Source: Kordiimonas marina (GTDB taxonomy: Bacteria; Pseudomonadota; Alphaproteobacteria; Sphingomonadales; Kordiimonadaceae). From it: 64,000 nucleotides of DNA. The notes beneath the pieces were generated by a model that was not told where the DNA came from, made no database searches, and saw nothing but the letters and a program-made list of their open reading frames with translations. The translations under genes were made by a program, and so were the position numbers. Where the stretch lies: assembly GCF_023006325.1 (NCBI RefSeq), contig NZ_JAINDF010000003.1, positions 186,001 through 250,000 of the forward strand. The letters are read 5' to 3'. Below are positions 17,537 to 27,874 of this stretch, piece by piece (within the stretch, counting starts at the first letter, position 1; each line of letters opens with the position of its first letter).

Positions 17537-18298
17537 TCAGCGCATCCTCCGCTTCAGGACCAGCCATTCAACCAGGGCGAAACCGTAAAAGATCATGACC
17601 CCCATCAGGCTCAGAAGCACGAGTCCGGCGAACATTTTCTCCACCTGGAGCCTGTTCCCAGCTTCGAGGATGCGCCAGGCAAGCCCTGTCGCCCCGCCTG
17701 AGCCCGCGACAAATTCCGCGACCACTGCCCCGATCAGTGCCAACCCACCGCTGACCTTGAGGCTCGCCAGCAGGTACGGCATCGCCGTCGGCCAGGAAAG
17801 CCGCCAGAAGCGCTGCCACGGCGTGGCGCGGTATAGGCGGAACAGATCGTGCAGGTTGCGGTCCGTGGCTCGGAGGCCCGCCGACATATTGGTGAGGATT
17901 GGAAAGAAAGCCGCGAGCCAGGCAATGATGACCAGCGCGCGCTCCACATGGTCGATCCCGACCCAGATGAGTACAAGGGGCGCAACTGAGACAATCGGCG
18001 TGACCTGCAGCACCACAGCGAAGGGATAGACGGTCATCTCGAAGGTTCGGCTCAGGCTGAACATTAAGGCCAGCAGGACACCGCTGAGAACTGCGAAAAA
18101 TAAGGCCATGAGCGTCACCTTGAGCGTGGCAAGTGCCGCAGTCATCAGCCCGGCCCAGTCAGACAGCAAGGCGTGCAGAACGGCGATGGGCCCTGGCAGC
18201 ACAAATTTTGAAACGCCCGTCCAAACCACGGCGAAATGCCAACCGACAAGCAGGAGCGATAAAGCCAGGAGTGGCAGGAAAATGGCTTTCACCTTCAT
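17537..18298 (-). CDS. ABC transporter permease (NMT1/THI5-associated importer)
   Basis: Inner-membrane channel subunit, 253 residues, with five to six helices and the BPD_transp_1 motif seen as 'AAFFPILTNMSAGLRATDRN' (the EAA-like cytoplasmic loop near residue 140-175). Third gene of an operon with the ATPase (four-base overlap) and the binding protein. This family imports thiamine precursors, nitrate/taurine-like sulfonates or riboflavin; no ligand can be fixed from the permease alone. Confidence 0.88.
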   Translation of the reverse strand: MKVKAIFLPLLALSLLLVGWHFAVVWTGVSKFVLPGPIAVLHALLSDWAGLMTAALATLKVTLMALFFAVLSGVLLALMFSLSRTFEMTVYPFAVVLQVTPIVSVAPLVLIWVGIDHVERALVIIAWLAAFFPILTNMSAGLRATDRNLHDLFRLYRATPWQRFWRLSWPTAMPYLLASLKVSGGLALIGAVVAEFVAGSGGATGLAWRILEAGNRLQVEKMFAGLVLLSLMGVMIFYGFALVEWLVLKRRMR

Positions 18299-19011
18299 GC
18301 GCCGCCCTCCAACAAAGTGCCGATCCGTTCAACGGCCTTCATGAAAGGCACGGATGCCCGCTGGGCAGTGGGGGACAGGCTGCGGTCAAGGCCTGGGGTC
18401 ACTTCCCCTGCGATACGGCCTTCGCGCATCACCAGCACCCGGTCAGACAGATATGCTGCCTCAAACAGGCTGTGGGTCACGAACAGGCAGCCCCAGCCCT
18501 TACTGGCCGTCAGATCCAGAAGAAGCTGGTTCATCTGGAAGCGCAGGATTTCATCAAGCGCCGCGAAGGGCTCATCCATCAGCATCAGGGTCGGGGCCGC
18601 AACCAGTGCCCGCGCGAGGGAGACACGCATCCTCTGACCGCCTGAAAGCGTTTCCGGATAACGGCTTGCAAAATCGGCGAGACCGACAGCCTCAAGCGCA
18701 GAGGCAACCGCAGCAGCGTCCTTTTTGTGGGCAAGGCTCAAGGGTAAAGAGACATTGTCGGCAACCGTCGCCCAGGGCATCAAAGCAGCCTCCTGGAAAA
18801 CGAAGCCGATATGGTCCCCACCCTCTTCCCGGACAATCTGGCCAGAGGATGGGGTCATCAGGCCCGCAACCAGGCGCAGCACGGTCGATTTACCACAGCC
18901 TGAGGGGCCGAGAAGCGACACGACTTCCCCGGCTTTCAGGCTGAACTCAATATGGTTGAGGACCGGCCCTGAGCCCGGATAGGAAAAACCCAGCCCGCTG
19001 ACGGACAGCAT
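18295..19011 (-). CDS. ABC transporter ATP-binding protein
   Basis: ATPase of the importer, 238 residues. Walker A 'LLGPSGCGKSTVLRLV', Q-loop 'GFVFQEAALMPW', signature 'LSGGQRMRVSLARAL', Walker B LMLMDEPFAALD and His switch 'FVTHSLFEAAYL' are all present. ATG at 19009-19011 chosen over a preceding TTG because it overlaps the binding-protein stop as TGATG. It overlaps the permease start by four bases. Confidence 0.92.
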   Translation of the reverse strand: MLSVSGLGFSYPGSGPVLNHIEFSLKAGEVVSLLGPSGCGKSTVLRLVAGLMTPSSGQIVREEGGDHIGFVFQEAALMPWATVADNVSLPLSLAHKKDAAAVASALEAVGLADFASRYPETLSGGQRMRVSLARALVAAPTLMLMDEPFAALDEILRFQMNQLLLDLTASKGWGCLFVTHSLFEAAYLSDRVLVMREGRIAGEVTPGLDRSLSPTAQRASVPFMKAVERIGTLLEGGA

Positions 19012-19976
19012 CAATCGGCCTTCCCGTTTTGGGGCAAGAGGTCGAGCCGGTATGCTTTTTTGACATCCAGCCCTTTGGCGACAATGCCAAGGCCGGACAT
19101 TTCAGAGTAGAACCGCTGCCAACGGGCATCGCTCATTACCCCAACCTTGTCCCGGTCCCCTAACATGGCATTCTCAAGCATGGCTTTGCGAGCATAGGCG
19201 ATCAGGCCGGGGGTCATTTCCGGGTTATCCTTCAGGATAAGCGCATTGCCAGCGGACGGATCACCCCAGATATAATCCTGCCAGCCATGGATACTGGCTT
19301 TTACAAACGCCCGGACAGCCGCTTCATGTGCTTGGAGATATTCCCCCCGCACCATGACCATGCCGGCATACCCGGGGTAGCCAGCATCTGCGAACAGGAA
19401 CACTTTGGGCTTCACGCCTGCCTTTTCCGCCGAATAAGGTTCGGACGACAGGTAGCCTTCCTGTACGCTGTTCTTGTTCACAAGCCAAGGGGCGAGCGAG
19501 TAGCTGTATTTCCGAATCTGCCGGTTGTCATAGCCGAATTTCGTCTGCAGCCACGGCCAGAAGGTGGCGATGGCGCTGTCGGATATGAAAATCGGCATCC
19601 CCTTGAGATCGGACAGGCTTTTCGCCGGCACCTCAGGATGCACCATCAGGACCTGCGGGTCTTTCTGGAAGCTGGTCATCACCACCTTCACATCCGCCCC
19701 AGCGGCAAGCAGGTTTATCGGTTGGAAACTATTGGAGGCCATGCCGATATTGATGGCACCGGCAGCCATAAGCCGTGGTAGGTCCGTTTGCGGCCCGCCT
19801 GGACGAATGCGCACATCCAGCCCTTCGGCTTTGTAATAGCCTTTGGCGAGCGCCTCATAGAAACCGCCATGTTCGGCCTGGGCCTTCCAGTCGGTCGCAA
19901 AGCTAATGGCAGTATCGGCCGCAGCGGGTGCTGCAGCCGTCAAGATCAGCGATAAGAAGACCAAGAAACGTTTCAT
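19011..19976 (-). CDS. ABC transporter substrate-binding protein, NMT1/THI5-like
   Basis: Periplasmic binding protein, 321 residues, with a signal peptide (KRFLVFLSLILTAAAPAAA). The mature start 'ISFATDWKAQAEHGGFYEAL' and KGYYKAEGLDVRIRPGG are the NMT1/THI5-like pattern typical of hydroxymethylpyrimidine or aliphatic sulfonate binders. The ATG at 19974-19976 is preferred to the longer ATG at 20051, which would overlap der and has no signal peptide. A thiamine-pyrimidine ligand is plausible, but I saw no TPP riboswitch upstream, so the ligand stays open. Confidence 0.88.
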   Translation of the reverse strand: MKRFLVFLSLILTAAAPAAADTAISFATDWKAQAEHGGFYEALAKGYYKAEGLDVRIRPGGPQTDLPRLMAAGAINIGMASNSFQPINLLAAGADVKVVMTSFQKDPQVLMVHPEVPAKSLSDLKGMPIFISDSAIATFWPWLQTKFGYDNRQIRKYSYSLAPWLVNKNSVQEGYLSSEPYSAEKAGVKPKVFLFADAGYPGYAGMVMVRGEYLQAHEAAVRAFVKASIHGWQDYIWGDPSAGNALILKDNPEMTPGLIAYARKAMLENAMLGDRDKVGVMSDARWQRFYSEMSGLGIVAKGLDVKKAYRLDLLPQNGKAD

Positions 19977-20022
19977 ACTCCCGACTATAGGAGCCTTGAG
20001 AGAAAGCTCAATCGCCTTGGTG

Positions 20023-21471
20023 CTATTTCTTCTTGCGCCTGCGCCCTTCATAGGGGTTTTCGCCCTTCTTCATCACGAAACGGAGCGGCACGCCCGGTAG
20101 GTTGAAGTCGTGCCGAAGCTCGTTTTCCAGATAACGGACATAGCTGTCCGGCAGGTTTTCCGGCCGGTTACAGAACAGCATAAAGGTTGGCGGACGCGCC
20201 TTGATCTGCGCGCCATAGCGGATTTTGGTGCGCTTGCCACCCGACGACGGTGCCGGGTGCTTTTCCATGGCATCCGCGAGCCAGCGGTTGAAGGCTGCGG
20301 TCGGAATACGGGCGTTCCAGATTTCATAGGCCTCGGCTACAGCCGGCATCAGGCGCTGAACACCCTGCCCCGTGAGCGCCGAGAAATTGATGACCTTGAC
20401 GCCCTTCAATTGCGGCAGGCTGCGCGTGAGCGTATCCTTGAGCTGGCGGGTAACCTCAAGCCGGTCATCCACCGCATCCCATTTGTTGAGCGCTATCACC
20501 AGCGCCCGGCCTTCGCTGACCACCTTTTCGGCGATCCGGAGATCCTGGCGCTCGATGCCGAGTTCAGCATCCAGAAGCAGCACGACCACCTCGGCGAACT
20601 GAACAGCGCGCATGGTGTCCGCGACCGAGAGCTTTTCGAGCTTTTCATTGATGCGGGCCCGTTTACGAAGCCCGGCGGTATCAAACAGTTTAACCGGCAG
20701 GTCGTTCCATTCCCAGTCAACGGCGATTGAATCGCGCGTAAGACCGGCTTCAGGCCCGGTGATCATACGGTCTTCGCCGACCAGCATGTTGATGAGCGTG
20801 GATTTACCGGCATTCGGGCGCCCGACGATGGCGAGACGCAGCGGCCGGATTTCCTCATCTTCATCCTCGGGGTCGACATATTCATAGTCCATGTCGCCTT
20901 CGGTGGGGCCGTGATCCTTGTCCTTACCCTCGCGAACCTCGTCTTCGTCGAGGTCTTCATAGGGGTCGATACCCTTTTCCTTCAACGCTTCGACGATGGC
21001 ACCATACAGCTCACCCAAGCCTTCGCCATGCTCGGCAGACAGGCCGATAGGCTCGCCCAGGCCAAGCGTATAGGCCTCATAGATGCCGTCGACAACCGCA
21101 GAGCCTTCGCACTTGTTGGCCACCAGGATAACCGATGTATTGCTGCGGCGGAGCCATTTGGCGAAATGCTCATCGGCCGGTGTCACACCGGCGCGCGCGT
21201 CATACATCATGACGGTCACGTCGGCATCTTCGACAGCGCGCTGGGTTTGCTGGCGCATCCGGTCCGAAAGCGATCCGGCTTCACCTTCCTCAAGCCCGGC
21301 CGTATCGATCAGGCTGAACTGGAGGTCGGCAATACGGCCCTCGGCCTCGCGCCGGTCGCGGGTGACGCCCGGCGTATCATCGACAATAGCGATCTTCCGC
21401 CCAACCAAACGGTTGAACAGGGTCGATTTGCCGACATTGGGACGGCCAACAATGGCAAGCGTAAAACTCAT
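20023..21471 (-). CDS. der: Ribosome biogenesis GTPase Der (EngA)
   Basis: Two GTPase domains in tandem: G1 boxes 'GRPNVGKSTLFNRL' (near 8-21) and 'GRPNAGKSTLINML' (near 217-230), with NKxD boxes VANKCE and ALNKWD, and a C-terminal KH-like domain ending in GENPYEGRRRKKK. Needed for 50S subunit maturation. The linker between the domains (about 170-210) is strongly acidic ('EDLDEDEVREGKDKDHG'). 482 residues. It is the last gene of a der-bamB-TPR run on the minus strand. Confidence 0.98.
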   Translation of the reverse strand: MSFTLAIVGRPNVGKSTLFNRLVGRKIAIVDDTPGVTRDRREAEGRIADLQFSLIDTAGLEEGEAGSLSDRMRQQTQRAVEDADVTVMMYDARAGVTPADEHFAKWLRRSNTSVILVANKCEGSAVVDGIYEAYTLGLGEPIGLSAEHGEGLGELYGAIVEALKEKGIDPYEDLDEDEVREGKDKDHGPTEGDMDYEYVDPEDEDEEIRPLRLAIVGRPNAGKSTLINMLVGEDRMITGPEAGLTRDSIAVDWEWNDLPVKLFDTAGLRKRARINEKLEKLSVADTMRAVQFAEVVVLLLDAELGIERQDLRIAEKVVSEGRALVIALNKWDAVDDRLEVTRQLKDTLTRSLPQLKGVKVINFSALTGQGVQRLMPAVAEAYEIWNARIPTAAFNRWLADAMEKHPAPSSGGKRTKIRYGAQIKARPPTFMLFCNRPENLPDSYVRYLENELRHDFNLPGVPLRFVMKKGENPYEGRRRKKK

Positions 21472-21498
21472 TTATCAATGGTCCTGAAAGGCGGCCTA

Positions 21499-22851
21499 TC
21501 AGCGATAAGCCACCAGTTCACCTTCTGTTGTCAGCGTGATGAAGGTGCCATCCACGACGATCGGATCAGTTACGGACCCGGCCGGCATCTTAACACCGCT
21601 CAGCACTTTCCCGGTATAGGGCGACACGCTCAAGAGATAGCCGTGCGAACTGGTGACAAGCAATCTGTCACCGGCCAGGATCGGGCCATTCCACTTAACG
21701 AGGTCACGGCGCTTTTCCTGGTTCTCAAACCGCTGAAGTTGGGTAACCCAGCGGATACGGCCGTCGCCTAGTGCCACACAGATGACCTGGGCGTCAATAG
21801 TGGTGATAAAAGCGAAGTTGCCGGCAACGGCAGGGGTGTTGACACCAGCGATGTCAGCTTCCCACGACCGTTCGCCCGAACGCATGTCGATTGCGACCAT
21901 CCGGCCGGCATGGCTGATGGCGTAAACCTTGCCATTGTCGATAACCGGGCTCGCGTCGATGTCGGACAGCGTGGCCAGCGGGGTCAGGCGGCGTGAGCTT
22001 GACAGCGCATCCTGCCAAAGCGTCCGGCCGTTAGCACCGCGAAGGGCGATAAGTTCACCCGACGACAGGGCTTCGATGACCGTATGACCATCATAGGCTG
22101 GGCTTGCAGCACCAAGCATACCGGCGGTTTCGGCGATACCGACCTGGTCCCACAAATGTTCACCGTTCTCGGCGTTCAGGCCGATCATCTGGTTATCATG
22201 GGTGACGGCGAAAACCTTGTCTGCCGCCACGGTCGGTGCACCGCGGAACGGCACCATACCCTTATAGCGCCAGATTTCCCGGCCTGTCTTGGCGTCGAGG
22301 GCCACGAGGATGCCATAGCCCGAGGTTACGAACACACGGCCATTGGCATAGGCGACACCGCCGCCGTAGCCAACTTTGCTGTGTTCATCCGGGTTCCGGA
22401 CTTCTGCGTGCCAAAGCTTCCGGCCATCCTTGAGCGAAACGGCCGTTACATCGCCTTTAACGTCAACCGCGAAAACACGGCCATCCGCAGCCACCGGGCC
22501 GCTAATGATGCGCTGATATTTCTGGTCACCCGGACCGATGTTACGGCGCCATGCCAGCGAAATATGATCAGCGATTGCCAGATGCTGGACAGAGTGGAGC
22601 GTATTGCCGCCAACCTGCGCCCAGTTATGGTTGCGGTACGGTTTCGGCAGAACGACGGGCACATCCGCCAGCGCGTGGTCAGCGTTCAAGGTCTGGGTCG
22701 AGCTCAGGATCGAAATCCGCTCACGACCGCCGTCATCATATTTACCCTTGGGTTTATGATTTGTATTGAACATGCCACAGGCGGACAGGGCAAAAGCCGC
22801 CGTCAGCGTCACGCCGATGCGGACACCGGATTTCAGGACCGAACGGGTCAT
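21499..22851 (-). CDS. bamB: Outer-membrane assembly lipoprotein BamB
   Basis: WD40/PQQ-type beta-propeller of the BAM complex. A signal peptide ends in the lipobox ALSACGMF, placing the lipidated Cys near residue 26. Repeated propeller blades are seen, e.g. GRVFAVDVKGDVTAVSLKDG, 'NGRVFVTSGYGILVALDAKTG' and AFITTIDAQVICVALGDGR. 450 residues. Starts inside the stop of the TPR gene (four-base overlap) and precedes der, the order common in proteobacteria. Confidence 0.95.
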   Translation of the reverse strand: MTRSVLKSGVRIGVTLTAAFALSACGMFNTNHKPKGKYDDGGRERISILSSTQTLNADHALADVPVVLPKPYRNHNWAQVGGNTLHSVQHLAIADHISLAWRRNIGPGDQKYQRIISGPVAADGRVFAVDVKGDVTAVSLKDGRKLWHAEVRNPDEHSKVGYGGGVAYANGRVFVTSGYGILVALDAKTGREIWRYKGMVPFRGAPTVAADKVFAVTHDNQMIGLNAENGEHLWDQVGIAETAGMLGAASPAYDGHTVIEALSSGELIALRGANGRTLWQDALSSSRRLTPLATLSDIDASPVIDNGKVYAISHAGRMVAIDMRSGERSWEADIAGVNTPAVAGNFAFITTIDAQVICVALGDGRIRWVTQLQRFENQEKRRDLVKWNGPILAGDRLLVTSSHGYLLSVSPYTGKVLSGVKMPAGSVTDPIVVDGTFITLTTEGELVAYR

Positions 22852-23600
22852 TTAGACGGCTCCTTGCTGTCTGTTTTATCGCCGGTGTCCTTCTGGGCTT
22901 CCGGAGCTTTATCATTTGCCTCAGTTTCCTTCGCAGGCATCCGCGCTTCGATATAGCTACGCAATTCGTTGGCCCGTGCCTTGATCGACTGCGGGGTTTC
23001 CGCGTCATCGGCCAAAAGGCTGATCTTGTCATGCGCTGCCTTGAGGTGGCCCTGCTGAAGATCGATCAGCGCCAGCTGTTCCTGCGCGCTGAAGTACCAG
23101 GCATTGCCCTTAACGGCGACAAGCGACAGACGACTGCGGGCGTCATCCAGGTTCTTGCCTTTTCCAGCCTGCAACAGGCCGGACTGAAGTTCCGCCAGGT
23201 CACGCAGGCTTTGGTCAACGCTATCGTCGGCGATGACATTGTCATACGCCTTCAGGGCCGAGGCAACATCGCCCTTATCCTCAGCAGCCTTCGCCAAGCG
23301 CATTTCCGCGAGCGCGTGATAGCCGCCCTTGAGCTTCGGCAAGGCCCCCTGCCAGACCTTCAGGACATCCGCCCCGTCAGTACCAGCAGACTCGGCTGCT
23401 TTCGAAAAGGTTGTGGAAAAGCCCTCTTCGCGCGTTTTTACCTGATACTGGTAAAGCTCCCGGCCCGCCACGACGATAACAATCGCCGCCGCCGTACCGA
23501 AAACATATTTGCGGTAGGTTTTCCAAAGTTTGTGCATCCGCTCGCGGCGCACTTCCTCATCAACTTCCTGAGTCAGAAGATCGGAATGAAGGTCCGACAC
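22848..23600 (-). CDS. YfgM-like tetratricopeptide-repeat membrane protein
   Basis: A 250-residue inner-membrane protein: short cytoplasmic N-terminus, one membrane helix near residues 33-52 (VFGTAAAIVIVVAGRELY), and a periplasmic TPR region. GTG at 23598-23600 is chosen as start because GGGGAG sits six bases upstream; an ATG 17 codons upstream lacks this. YfgM is a known SecYEG-associated periplasmic chaperone encoded next to bamB and der in many bacteria, which matches the context here. The C-terminal 30 residues are charged and low complexity. Confidence 0.88.
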   Translation of the reverse strand: MSDLHSDLLTQEVDEEVRRERMHKLWKTYRKYVFGTAAAIVIVVAGRELYQYQVKTREEGFSTTFSKAAESAGTDGADVLKVWQGALPKLKGGYHALAEMRLAKAAEDKGDVASALKAYDNVIADDSVDQSLRDLAELQSGLLQAGKGKNLDDARSRLSLVAVKGNAWYFSAQEQLALIDLQQGHLKAAHDKISLLADDAETPQSIKARANELRSYIEARMPAKETEANDKAPEAQKDTGDKTDSKEPSK

Positions 23601-23776
23601 ACCATACTCCCCAGACAAAGCCGCCGGCCACACAAGGCCAAGCGGCGCCAATAATCTATCATTGTTCGGACAATCCGCCCAAATTCGCGGCTACCATAGC
23701 CAAAGCCGGCCACAGAAGCAAACCCGAACACACACGCAAACACATCAAGGGAATGTGGTGAATTTTCGGCAGGCTG

Positions 23777-24628
23777 TCAGCTATTCGCGCCGCGCATCTT
23801 ATAGGTATGTTCTTCAGCAGGAAAAGCGCGGCATCGGACTTCACCGGCATAGGCGCCGATAGCCTCCTCAATGGCGGCTCCAAGCTCCATATAGCGCTTG
23901 ACGAATTTGGGGTTAATGGCAAAGAGGCCAAGCATGTCCTCCGTCACCAAAATCTGGCCATCACAAGCGTTCGAGGCCCCAATGCCGATGATCGGCACAT
24001 CCACTTCTTCCGTCACTTTGCGGGCAAGCGGCTCAGCAACGCCTTCAAGAACAACGGCAAAAGCGCCAGCTTCCGCGATGGCTTTGGCATCCTCGATAAT
24101 CGGCTGCCATTCATCGACAGAACGCCCGCGAGCCCCATAGCCGCCGTGCGCGTGCACGGATTGCGGCATCAGGCCGACATGGCCCAGAACCGGGATACCC
24201 CGGTGTGCGAGGAAGCGGACAGTTTCCGCCATCTCGATACCACCTTCCAGCTTCACAGCCCCCGCCCCGGTTTCCGACAGCATGCGCGCCGCATTCCGGA
24301 ATGCCTGCTCCTTCGTTTCCTCGTAAGAGCCAAACGGCATGTCGATGACCACAAGCGCTTGTTTCGCCCCCCGGCAGACAGCACGGCCATGGCGGATCAT
24401 GGTGTCGACATCGACACCAAGGGTCGAATCCATGCCATACAGCACCATGCCCACACTGTCGCCCACCAGAAGTAGATCGCAGTGCTTGTCGAGCCGCGCC
24501 GCCATCGGCGTGATATAAGCTGTCAGGCACACGATCGGTGTGCTGCCTTTCATCGCACGGATATTCTTCGCGGTTTGCTGGCGCTTGGGACGCGCGTCAA
24601 TGGCAGTGTCTTTGGGGGTCGTAGACAT
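23777..24628 (-). CDS. panB: 3-Methyl-2-oxobutanoate hydroxymethyltransferase
   Basis: First committed step of pantothenate (CoA precursor) synthesis; transfers a one-carbon unit from methylene-THF to alpha-ketoisovalerate. 283 residues with '[20 protein letters not shown]', '[17 protein letters not shown]', '[20 protein letters not shown]' and [20 protein letters not shown], all typical. Mg-binding Asp residues lie in VGDSVG and IDMPF. Not clustered with panC in this window. Confidence 0.97.
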   Translation of the reverse strand: MSTTPKDTAIDARPKRQQTAKNIRAMKGSTPIVCLTAYITPMAARLDKHCDLLLVGDSVGMVLYGMDSTLGVDVDTMIRHGRAVCRGAKQALVVIDMPFGSYEETKEQAFRNAARMLSETGAGAVKLEGGIEMAETVRFLAHRGIPVLGHVGLMPQSVHAHGGYGARGRSVDEWQPIIEDAKAIAEAGAFAVVLEGVAEPLARKVTEEVDVPIIGIGASNACDGQILVTEDMLGLFAINPKFVKRYMELGAAIEEAIGAYAGEVRCRAFPAEEHTYKMRGANS

Positions 24629-24769
24629 AACGGCCTCTCCTTCCAGGAAACAGGAAAGTGACCCATACTGGGTGACTTGGCCAAGATATAGTGCGCTGCA
24701 GCAGAAAAAGCAAAAGCCATAGACGGAAAGTGATGTCGCCGGGCAAGCTCGTCGAAGACGAAACCCACA

Positions 24770-26101
24770 TCAGCGGGGTGGCGCAACAACACTTTTCCCG
24801 TAACGCCCGCTCAGGTGACCGGTGAGTATATAGTCACGCATCATGGCATAATAGCCGTCTGAATTGCGGGTGGACAGGCGCTCGCCATCGGCTGTGGTCT
24901 CATACTCATAGATACCATGTTCAGCTTTCGGAAAAACTGCCGTAACGATTGGCTTGCCGCCCTGCACCAGACGGTCCAGTCGGCGCAACGTTTCTGCATA
25001 GGGCGCGTCCCGATCCTCAGCTCCGAACACCCAGAGCTGTGGCGTCTCAAGCTTATGCAGAACCGGGAGCGGATCATAGTCAAGGTTGACCCCGCGGAGC
25101 AGTTCCGGGCCGATTTTGCGCAGCTTGGCTTCCGGTGTTTTGAGGATGAACCAGGTCACGTCCCCCCGCACATTCTTGAACCATGGTTCGGCACGGTATT
25201 TGGCCTGTACGGCGGCAAGCGCCTTGTATCCCGCCTGAAATTTGCTGGTGAGAATGGCTGCCGTGGCATCCGCGACCTCCATCGCCTTCTGCATGACGTC
25301 TGGGCCATAGCCATGGTTGGTCATGTTGAGGGCAATCGCTTCCCTGTCTTCCGCCAAGGGTGAAACCGCAAGACCAAAGCTGACAACGATAAAATCAACC
25401 GGTGTCAAAGTAGCGGCCAGAGGAGCAACCCAACCGCCCTGACTGCCCGCCTGAAAGCCGACACGGCCGACACGGCTACCGGCCAGGGTTCGCACCTCAG
25501 CTACCGCGGCGACGGCATCTCGGGCAAGCAGGGTATAGTCTTGCGTATACTCACCGCCCGAAGCGCCGGTCCCACGCTTGTCGTAGACAAAGACACCAAT
25601 ACCGTCCGATGGAAATAGGCGCTGGAGCGAATAATACTGAAGCGCAGACATCCGTTCCGCACCATGAACCAACACAACAATGGGAACAGGCCCTCGCCCC
25701 TTAGGCAATACTAGTCGGCCCGCAAGCGGAACATCCCCAGCACCGGCAAATGTGACATTCTGGATATCGAAAATATCCCGCTTTCCCGAGACACCGTTAA
25801 AGGTTATGCGACCCTGGCTGCAACTGCCGAACGACACATGTATACCATCCGGTCTGCCGGCCCAGCCTAGCGTGCTAGACCAGCTGCCGTCAGCCTCCCG
25901 CGTCAATTTACCTGATGTTCCATTCTTGAGGCGCCAGCGCAGGTGTCCTGCATCCGCAGGGTCGATGTCAACGTCACGACCATCCGATAAGTGATAGAGC
26001 CCAACCCTGCACGGTTCAGTGAGCGTGTCTGCATAAGCGGCATATCCGCCAAGAAAAGCGGATATAGCGGCCAGAGAGGTCGCCAAAATCTTGATTTTCA
26101 T
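24770..26101 (-). CDS. Secreted alpha/beta hydrolase
   Basis: A 443-residue secreted hydrolase. Signal peptide near residues 1-24; an N-terminal beta-rich region (25-125); then the alpha/beta-hydrolase fold with oxyanion loop 'VVLVHGAERMSAL', 'GIGVFVYDKRGTGASGGEYT', nucleophile serine in 'FQAGSQGGWVAPLA', an Asp candidate in FGAEDRDAP and the catalytic His in KAEHGIYEYE. It resembles dipeptidyl-peptidase/acyl-peptidase-like esterases. Start supported by GAGGATAACC upstream. Substrate unknown. Not obviously in an operon. Confidence 0.85.
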   Translation of the reverse strand: MKIKILATSLAAISAFLGGYAAYADTLTEPCRVGLYHLSDGRDVDIDPADAGHLRWRLKNGTSGKLTREADGSWSSTLGWAGRPDGIHVSFGSCSQGRITFNGVSGKRDIFDIQNVTFAGAGDVPLAGRLVLPKGRGPVPIVVLVHGAERMSALQYYSLQRLFPSDGIGVFVYDKRGTGASGGEYTQDYTLLARDAVAAVAEVRTLAGSRVGRVGFQAGSQGGWVAPLAATLTPVDFIVVSFGLAVSPLAEDREAIALNMTNHGYGPDVMQKAMEVADATAAILTSKFQAGYKALAAVQAKYRAEPWFKNVRGDVTWFILKTPEAKLRKIGPELLRGVNLDYDPLPVLHKLETPQLWVFGAEDRDAPYAETLRRLDRLVQGGKPIVTAVFPKAEHGIYEYETTADGERLSTRNSDGYYAMMRDYILTGHLSGRYGKSVVAPPR

Positions 26102-26245
26102 AGGTTATCCTCGTGTCTTAGGCGTGCCACGTCTTGTTGATTTTTTGCGCGTAAGCCGTACACAAGCTTAGCCCCCTGACCGGCCTGTCGGTCAAGGGCC
26201 AATTTGGCAACCTTCTCTAGGCCATTTAGCATCTGCCTGAAACGC

Positions 26246-26276
26246 AATCGGCGCGCCCTTTTCAGGCGCGCCGATT
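26246..26276 (-). terminator. Hairpin terminator of guaA
   Basis: A 12-bp perfect stem AATCGGCGCGCC / GGCGCGCCGATT with a 7-nt loop, 19 bp past the guaA stop. The U-tract behind it on the minus strand is weak (GCGTTTC), so termination may be imperfect. Confidence 0.65.
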
Positions 26277-26294
26277 ATAGGATCAGGCTTCAGA

Positions 26295-27842
26295 TCATTC
26301 CCACTCGATGGTTCCTGGGGGCTTCGAGGTAATGTCATAGACAATGCGGTTCACGCCGCGCACCTCGTTGATGATGCGGGTGGAAACCCGGCCGAGGAAG
26401 TCATGCGGGAACGGGAAATAATCCGCCGTCATGCCGTCCGTTGATGTCACTGCCCGCAGGGCGCAGACATAATCGTAGGTCCGCGCGTCACCCATGACGC
26501 CGACGGTCTTGACCGGCAGCAGCACGGCAAAAGCCTGCCAGATTGTGTCATAAAGACCAGCATTGCGAATTTCTTCGAGGTAGACGGCGTCGGCCTTCCG
26601 GAGGATTTCGCATTTCTCACGGGTGATTTCGCCTGGGATGCGGATCGCAAGGCCCGGGCCCGGGAACGGATGACGGCCAACGAAGGTCTCTGGCAGGCCA
26701 AGTTCACGGCCAAGAGCGCGGACTTCGTCCTTGAACAGCTCGCGGAGCGGCTCGACGAGCGCCATATCCATGCGCTCCGGCAGGCCACCCACGTTATGGT
26801 GGGACTTGATCGTCACCGATGGGCCGCCGATGAAGGATACGCTCTCGATCACGTCCGGGTACAGCGTGCCCTGTGCCAAAAATTTTGCGCCGCCCACTTT
26901 TGCTGCTTCTTCCTCGAACACATCGATGAAGAGCTTGCCAATGGTCTTGCGCTTCACTTCAGGGTCGGTCACGCCTTCAAGCGCCCCCAGGAACAGGTCA
27001 CTGGCATCCTTGTGGATCAGGTTGATGTGATAATGTTCCCGGAACAGGCTCACCACCTGCTCGGCTTCGTTCATACGCAGGAGACCATGGTCAACGAACA
27101 CACAGGTCAGCTGGTCGCCGATGGCTTCATGGAGCAGCACGGCAACAACAGACGAATCCACGCCGCCCGAAAGTCCGCAGATGACTTTGCCATCCCCCAC
27201 CTGCTCGCGGATTTCCTGGATCTTGGTGTCGCGGAAGCTGGCCATGGTCCAGTCACCCTTGCAGCCGCAGATCTTCTGAACGAAATTCTTCAGAAGCTGG
27301 GCGCCATGGGGCGTGTGCACCACTTCAGGGTGGAACTGAACACCGTAGTAATGACGGTCTTCGTTGGCGACGGCGGCGAACGGTGCGCCTTCACTGGTGG
27401 CGACAACCTTGAAGCCTTCCGGCAGGCGGTCCACATGGTCGCCATGGCTCATCCATACCTGCTCACGGTCACCCGTGGACCAGACGCCATCAAACAGCGC
27501 GCAGTCTTCTTTAACGTCGACAAACGCCCGGCCGAACTCCTGATGGTCGGAGGCAGTCACGCTGCCGCCCAGTTGGGCCACCATGGTCTGCTGACCATAG
27601 CAGATACCAAGAACCGGGATATTCATGGTGAACAGCCGCTCAGGCGCGCGCGGCGTGTCATGGTGCGTCACACTCGCCGGGCCACCGCCAAGGATGACAC
27701 CGGCGGGTTTGAAATCATCAATAATCTCATCCGCCTTGTTGAACGGAACGATTTCACAATAAACACCGGCCTCGCGTACGCGGCGGGCGATCAGCTGGGT
27801 CACCTGTGACCCGAAATCGAGAATAAGGATTTTGTCGCTCAT
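26295..27842 (-). CDS. guaA: GMP synthase (glutamine-hydrolysing)
   Basis: Converts XMP to GMP with ATP and glutamine. 515 residues. The glutaminase domain has the nucleophile in LGICYGQQ and the His-Glu pair in QFHPEVVHT; the ATP pyrophosphatase domain has the P-loop-like [15 protein letters not shown]; the C-terminal dimerisation domain ends in the near-universal '[13 protein letters not shown]'. ATG at 27840-27842 is preferred to the TTG just before it, with AGGACC upstream. Confidence 0.98.
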   Translation of the reverse strand: MSDKILILDFGSQVTQLIARRVREAGVYCEIVPFNKADEIIDDFKPAGVILGGGPASVTHHDTPRAPERLFTMNIPVLGICYGQQTMVAQLGGSVTASDHQEFGRAFVDVKEDCALFDGVWSTGDREQVWMSHGDHVDRLPEGFKVVATSEGAPFAAVANEDRHYYGVQFHPEVVHTPHGAQLLKNFVQKICGCKGDWTMASFRDTKIQEIREQVGDGKVICGLSGGVDSSVVAVLLHEAIGDQLTCVFVDHGLLRMNEAEQVVSLFREHYHINLIHKDASDLFLGALEGVTDPEVKRKTIGKLFIDVFEEEAAKVGGAKFLAQGTLYPDVIESVSFIGGPSVTIKSHHNVGGLPERMDMALVEPLRELFKDEVRALGRELGLPETFVGRHPFPGPGLAIRIPGEITREKCEILRKADAVYLEEIRNAGLYDTIWQAFAVLLPVKTVGVMGDARTYDYVCALRAVTSTDGMTADYFPFPHDFLGRVSTRIINEVRGVNRIVYDITSKPPGTIEWE

Positions 27843-27874
27843 CAACAGGTCCTGTTGTTTGCTCGGTTGCTTCT

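Noticed and set aside
17467-20022. A TPP riboswitch expected upstream of a thiamine-precursor importer.
   Set aside because: No conserved CTGAGA / ACCTG-type elements were found upstream of the binding-protein gene, which begins directly behind der.
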